Source: Verrucomicrobiales bacterium
GTDB lineage: Bacteria > Verrucomicrobiota > Verrucomicrobiia > Verrucomicrobiales > Akkermansiaceae
Direction: 5' to 3'
DNA: 17,626 nucleotides
Assembly: GCA_003527555.1 (NCBI GenBank)
Contig: DPWT01000169.1
Location: 1 to 17,626 of the forward strand
The position numbers and the translations under genes were made by a program. How positions within the stretch are numbered: position 1 is the first letter of the stretch; every line of letters starts with the position of its first letter. The notes beneath the pieces are model-generated. The model ran no database searches, was not told the origin of the DNA, and saw only the letters and a program-made list of their open reading frames with translations. Of the stretch, positions 14,326-17,626 are shown one piece after another.

Positions 14326-15333
14326 ATGCAATTTGCCACAGAATCTGAAATCGCTGCCGCCAGCAAACACGTCCGCTCACTCGCCACCACCCTCAACCAG
14401 GTGTTGTTTGGTCAGGAGGAACTGATCGACCTCGTCATCACCGGCTTACTGGCCCGTGGACACATTTTGTTAGAAGGTCTCCCTGGTTTAGGAAAAACAG
14501 AGCTCGTCAAAGGCCTCTCCAAGGCACTCGGGTTGGATGCCAAACGTATCCAGTTCACACCCGACCTGCTTCCTGGTGACATCACCGGTAACCCAGTGTT
14601 GCAGGAAAACGACGGCAAACGCGCCTTTGTTTTTCAACCCGGACCGCTGTTTACCAATATTCTGTTAGCTGACGAAATCAACCGCGCATCCCCAAAGACA
14701 CAGTCCGCGATGTTAGAAGCAATGCAGGAACGACGCGTCACCGTGATCGGCGAAACCCACGATCTCCCTGCACCTTTTTTTGTCCTCGCCACCCAGAACC
14801 CGATCGAACTGGAAGGCACCTATCCGCTGCCAGAAGCGCAACTCGATCGTTTCATGTTCAAACTCGAGGTCAGCCGCAACAACGTCGACACACTGGAAAA
14901 AATCGTCAACAACCGCGAGCTCGGCACTGAGCCGGAAGTAAACACGATGATGGAAGCCGACCAGTTGCAGGAAACCCTCGATCTGGTTCGCCGCGTCTAC
15001 CTTCCCGATGTGGTGGCGAACTACATCGCCCGCCTCGTCGATTCCACTCACCCCGGGCAATCGTCTGCCTCCAGTGGCATCAAATACGGATCAAGTCCGC
15101 GTGCCGCGCTCTCACTTGCATCCGCTGCGAAAGCACGCGCACTCATCAACGAGCGCACCCACGCCTCCTTCGAGGATGTAAAATACGTTGCCCCTGCCGT
15201 CTTACGTCACCGAATGATCCTTGATTACAATGCTCGTGTAGAGGGAAAAACGACCAACGACACCATCTTTGCATTGCTTGATGAGGTACCGTTCCAAGCG
15301 AAAGAGACACCTCGCACCATGTCCCGCCAGTAA
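14326..15333 (+). CDS. MoxR family AAA+ ATPase
   Basis: A cytoplasmic AAA+ chaperone-like ATPase of 335 residues, the typical MoxR length. Walker A GLPGLGKT is at 51-58 and Walker B is LLADEINRAS with Asp 116 and Glu 117. Sensor 1 is ATQNPIE at about 155-161, followed by the MoxR signature GTYPLPEAQLDRF (about 164-176). The C-terminal lid includes GSSPRAALSLASAAKARAL, with its sensor 2 Arg. MoxR proteins usually act on VWA-domain or membrane partner proteins encoded nearby. Here the neighbours are the coiled-coil membrane protein upstream and a large membrane protein 19 bases downstream, with no VWA or DUF58 gene visible in the window. Confidence 0.95.
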   Translation: MQFATESEIAAASKHVRSLATTLNQVLFGQEELIDLVITGLLARGHILLEGLPGLGKTELVKGLSKALGLDAKRIQFTPDLLPGDITGNPVLQENDGKRAFVFQPGPLFTNILLADEINRASPKTQSAMLEAMQERRVTVIGETHDLPAPFFVLATQNPIELEGTYPLPEAQLDRFMFKLEVSRNNVDTLEKIVNNRELGTEPEVNTMMEADQLQETLDLVRRVYLPDVVANYIARLVDSTHPGQSSASSGIKYGSSPRAALSLASAAKARALINERTHASFEDVKYVAPAVLRHRMILDYNARVEGKTTNDTIFALLDEVPFQAKETPRTMSRQ

Positions 15334-15352
15334 GCTAGGCATCCTTCTCGTC

Positions 15353-17146
15353 ATGGCACGCTTTCTACTAATTTTCACCCTACTTTTTTCCTCCCTTTAC
15401 GCTCAGGAGGAACTAGTCAGGCAGGTTTACGAAACCAAGACAAACACGTGGGTACAGGTCACTTGCCTGTTAGGAAAACTTCCCGCCTACGGATATGCAC
15501 CAGTCCGTGTGGAAATGAATAATGCCTCTACATCCGACCGTAATTTAACGATTAATTTCGTTTCATCAGACAACAGCTACGGTGGTTCGACGGGCAATCA
15601 AGGTGATAGTAAAATGACATCGAGCTTTTCCTTTGTGTGTAAAAAAGGTAGCCGCGAAACGGTCGATTTCCTCGTTCCTCTGGTGACTATTTTCCAATCA
15701 GGAAGCTATGGCAGTAGTAGCTCATTGAGCATGAATCTCAGCTGCTCTGGATACCCTGAGACATCTGGGGCAATGACCACCGAAGTCGACGAAAGTTGGC
15801 CTTCCGTAATAATGAGCAACACCCTCTACGTACCCAATGCCTCGTCCCTTGACGGCCAATTAAAAAGCCATACATCTGCCTCATACTCTTCCAGCAATCT
15901 CGAATTTGCCGGTGACTTTGACCCCAAAACGATGCCTACCGACTGGCGTGCCTACATCGGCCAGGACGCAATCCTCATGACCACCGATGATTGGCGCAAA
16001 ATCGACCCCGGAGCACGCACCGCTATTCTAGAATGGAATCGATTCGGCGGGAAAATCATCCTCTACACCGCTAATGCATCAGACGATTTGGCAACGCTTC
16101 AAATTGATCCTACCATGGCTAAAAGAAAATCCGCTGTTCGAAGTTTTGGACACATCCAGCTGGTTGCATTACCTAGCTCAAAACGACTGGATGCAGCCGC
16201 TACCGAAATCCTCGTCAGCCACCGTGGGAAATCCAGTTACGAAACACCCCACGCCAGCCTCTTAAAAAATTACGCGGGTAGCTGGCCACTTGAAAAAAAG
16301 CTCGCCGAGAAAAATTTTAACTCCATCTTCTTCATCCTCATCCTACTTGTGTTCGGCATTCTCGTCGGCCCCGTGAATCTCTTTGTTTTTGCCAAGGCAG
16401 GCAAACGCCACAAGCTATTTATCACCACACCCATTATTTCCCTTGGGTGCAGTGCAATTCTCATTATCGTCATTATGTTCCAAGATGGTTTCGGTGGGCG
16501 CGGCCATCGGGTGCTGCTGATGGAAATACAAGCTGAGGAGAACAAGGCATACATTTTTCAGGAGCAAGTGGCACGGACCGGTGTCCTATTGGGCACTTCC
16601 TTCGAGACTTCAGAACCCACGATGATCACCCCGGTTGCACTCGCACCATCCCGCTGGTCACGTGTGGTGGTCAACAGCGAGTCGCCCAGCACCTACACCG
16701 CGGAGCTCAGTAGCAACGGTCTGAATGTAGCAGGTGATTGGTTTCAATCCCGCAGCATCCATGGCCATTTACTCAAAACCATACGCCCAACACGAGGCAG
16801 AATCGAACTGTCATCCGGGGCAGGTGCTCCCACCTTGACCTCCTCTTTTGATTTTGACCTCGATACGATCTTTTACCAAGCGAAGAATGGCTCATGGTGG
16901 ATGGCAGATGCATTAGAAAAAGGTAACTCTGTAACTCTCTCACCCACCGACGAAATGGAGTTCAATACCTGGCGTGAACGTATGAAAAAATCACTCGGTA
17001 ACCACAACGCCTCTCATCTGATCCGAATTTCAAAACTCCCCGGCCGGTTCTTCACTAGCACGAATAACGCCACCGCCACTGAAACCTATGGCTCGATCAA
17101 ATGGCTCAGCACCACAACCATCATGACCGGACCAGTTTCCCCATAA
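15353..17146 (+). CDS. Large exported membrane protein of the MoxR/ABC cluster, unknown function
   Basis: 597 residues from ATG 15353 (in-frame starts back to 15269 would overlap moxR). Residues 1-18 are a signal peptide (ARFLLIFTLLFSSLYAQ). The N-terminal half is predicted extracytoplasmic: beta-rich at about 25-145, then a segment around residues 180-300 (IGQDAILMTTDDWRKIDPGA, ILEWNRFGGKIILYT) resembling the glutamine amidotransferase-like fold of exported membrane proteins in gliding or ABC-linked clusters. Membrane helices lie at about 322-346 (SIFFILILLVFGILVGPVNL) and 355-376. A beta-rich C-terminal domain of about 220 residues follows, so the two helices form a hairpin between periplasmic parts. 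It sits 19 bases after moxR and 31 before the ABC ATPase, so it is probably in one operon. No catalytic motif was recognised. Confidence 0.82.
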   Translation: MARFLLIFTLLFSSLYAQEELVRQVYETKTNTWVQVTCLLGKLPAYGYAPVRVEMNNASTSDRNLTINFVSSDNSYGGSTGNQGDSKMTSSFSFVCKKGSRETVDFLVPLVTIFQSGSYGSSSSLSMNLSCSGYPETSGAMTTEVDESWPSVIMSNTLYVPNASSLDGQLKSHTSASYSSSNLEFAGDFDPKTMPTDWRAYIGQDAILMTTDDWRKIDPGARTAILEWNRFGGKIILYTANASDDLATLQIDPTMAKRKSAVRSFGHIQLVALPSSKRLDAAATEILVSHRGKSSYETPHASLLKNYAGSWPLEKKLAEKNFNSIFFILILLVFGILVGPVNLFVFAKAGKRHKLFITTPIISLGCSAILIIVIMFQDGFGGRGHRVLLMEIQAEENKAYIFQEQVARTGVLLGTSFETSEPTMITPVALAPSRWSRVVVNSESPSTYTAELSSNGLNVAGDWFQSRSIHGHLLKTIRPTRGRIELSSGAGAPTLTSSFDFDLDTIFYQAKNGSWWMADALEKGNSVTLSPTDEMEFNTWRERMKKSLGNHNASHLIRISKLPGRFFTSTNNATATETYGSIKWLSTTTIMTGPVSP

Positions 17147-17177
17147 TCCCACACGTCCTGTAGGAATCATAAGACCT

Positions 17178-17626
17178 ATGTCACCAGCAATCGTCGCCAA
17201 TAATCTCTACCGCTACTTCGGCACACTCAAAGCGGTTGATGGAATTAGTTTTGAAGTGCCGCACGGCTCGGTTTGTGGGTTCGTGGGTGCCAATGGTGCG
17301 GGAAAAACAACCACGATGCGTGTATTAGCTACCCTAGATTACCCGACCATGGGGCAGGTAGAAATTTGTGGTATTAACGTGGTGAATTTTCCAGCCAAAG
17401 TTCGCTCTCTCATTGGCTGGATGCCTGACTACTTTGGCAACTACGAACACATGACCGTGCTTGAGTATCTGGACTTTTATGCACGAGCACTTGGATACGC
17501 CGGCAAGGAACGCCAGATGCGTGTGCAGGAGGTAATGGAATTTGCTGATCTTATTCCACTTGCCGACCGACTATCTAACAAACTATCTAAAGGCATGACT
17601 CAAAGGCTTTGTCTTGGTCGGTCACT
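17178..17626 (+). CDS. ABC transporter ATP-binding protein (3' end outside window)
   Basis: A partial gene running off the right edge; 149 codons are visible from ATG 17178, preceded by a weak AGGAAT at 17162-17167. Walker A is GANGAGKTT (about residues 38-46), the Q-loop region is around IGWMPDYFGNY, and the signature is LSKGMTQRLCLGR near the edge. The A-type opening YRYFGTLKAVDGISFEVPHG is typical of ABC-2 exporters with a single ATPase subunit. The permease is presumably encoded just beyond the window, which would complete a MoxR/membrane protein/ABC unit. Confidence 0.93.
   Translation, partial: MSPAIVANNLYRYFGTLKAVDGISFEVPHGSVCGFVGANGAGKTTTMRVLATLDYPTMGQVEICGINVVNFPAKVRSLIGWMPDYFGNYEHMTVLEYLDFYARALGYAGKERQMRVQEVMEFADLIPLADRLSNKLSKGMTQRLCLGRS

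Overview
The window reads as a chromosomal segment of a free-living heterotroph, most likely from Verrucomicrobiota (Verrucomicrobiales, Akkermansiaceae/Rubritaleaceae-like). This is inferred from protein character: a Rex repressor, a type 2 (long) LeuA, an anti-sigma-type protein starting MKIELNDPRITAF next to an ECF sigma factor, a membrane-tethered prenyltransferase-repeat protein, and a MoxR/large membrane protein/ABC ATPase cluster. Base composition is moderate. Shine-Dalgarno sequences are poor or absent before most starts. No rRNA, tRNA, CRISPR, transposase or phage gene was seen.

Layout. 1-4741: a membrane-anchored coiled-coil protein (-), a YugP-type zinc metallopeptidase (+) convergent with an M50 site-2-protease-like gene that follows leuA on the minus strand, and a divergent YkuD L,D-transpeptidase lipoprotein (+). 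4961-6569: map (methionine aminopeptidase) overlapping an NAD-dependent epimerase gene (-). 6697-11004: minus-strand genes in transcription order: Gfo/Idh/MocA oxidoreductase, rex, an ECF sigma factor, an anti-sigma/YfbK-like protein that lacks its VWA domain, and a secreted protein with an in-frame UGA. 11356-12807: an alpha/alpha-repeat (prenyltransferase/squalene oxidase-like) membrane protein with a strong terminator. 12974-17626: an apparent operon of a three-helix membrane/coiled-coil protein with an in-frame UGA, a MoxR AAA+ ATPase, a large membrane protein and an ABC ATPase cut by the window end.

The main discovery is two genes that look truncated by a TGA but continue in the same frame with sensible protein. 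In the first (6697..7377, minus), TGA at 6835-6837 lies between GGG and CGPNVPGG. It is followed by 45 more codons and a hairpin with a GGUC apical loop and a bulged U, the same architecture as the E. coli fdhF SECIS. In the second (12974..14278, plus), TGA at 13913-13915 is followed by 120 open codons ending in a structured acidic/basic tail, and by a hairpin at nearly the same distance. Other genes here stop at TGA normally, so global UGA reassignment is unlikely. I infer two previously unrecognised selenoproteins that a standard gene caller would truncate. The selenocysteine machinery (selA, selB, selC, selD) is not in the window and must be sought elsewhere in the genome.
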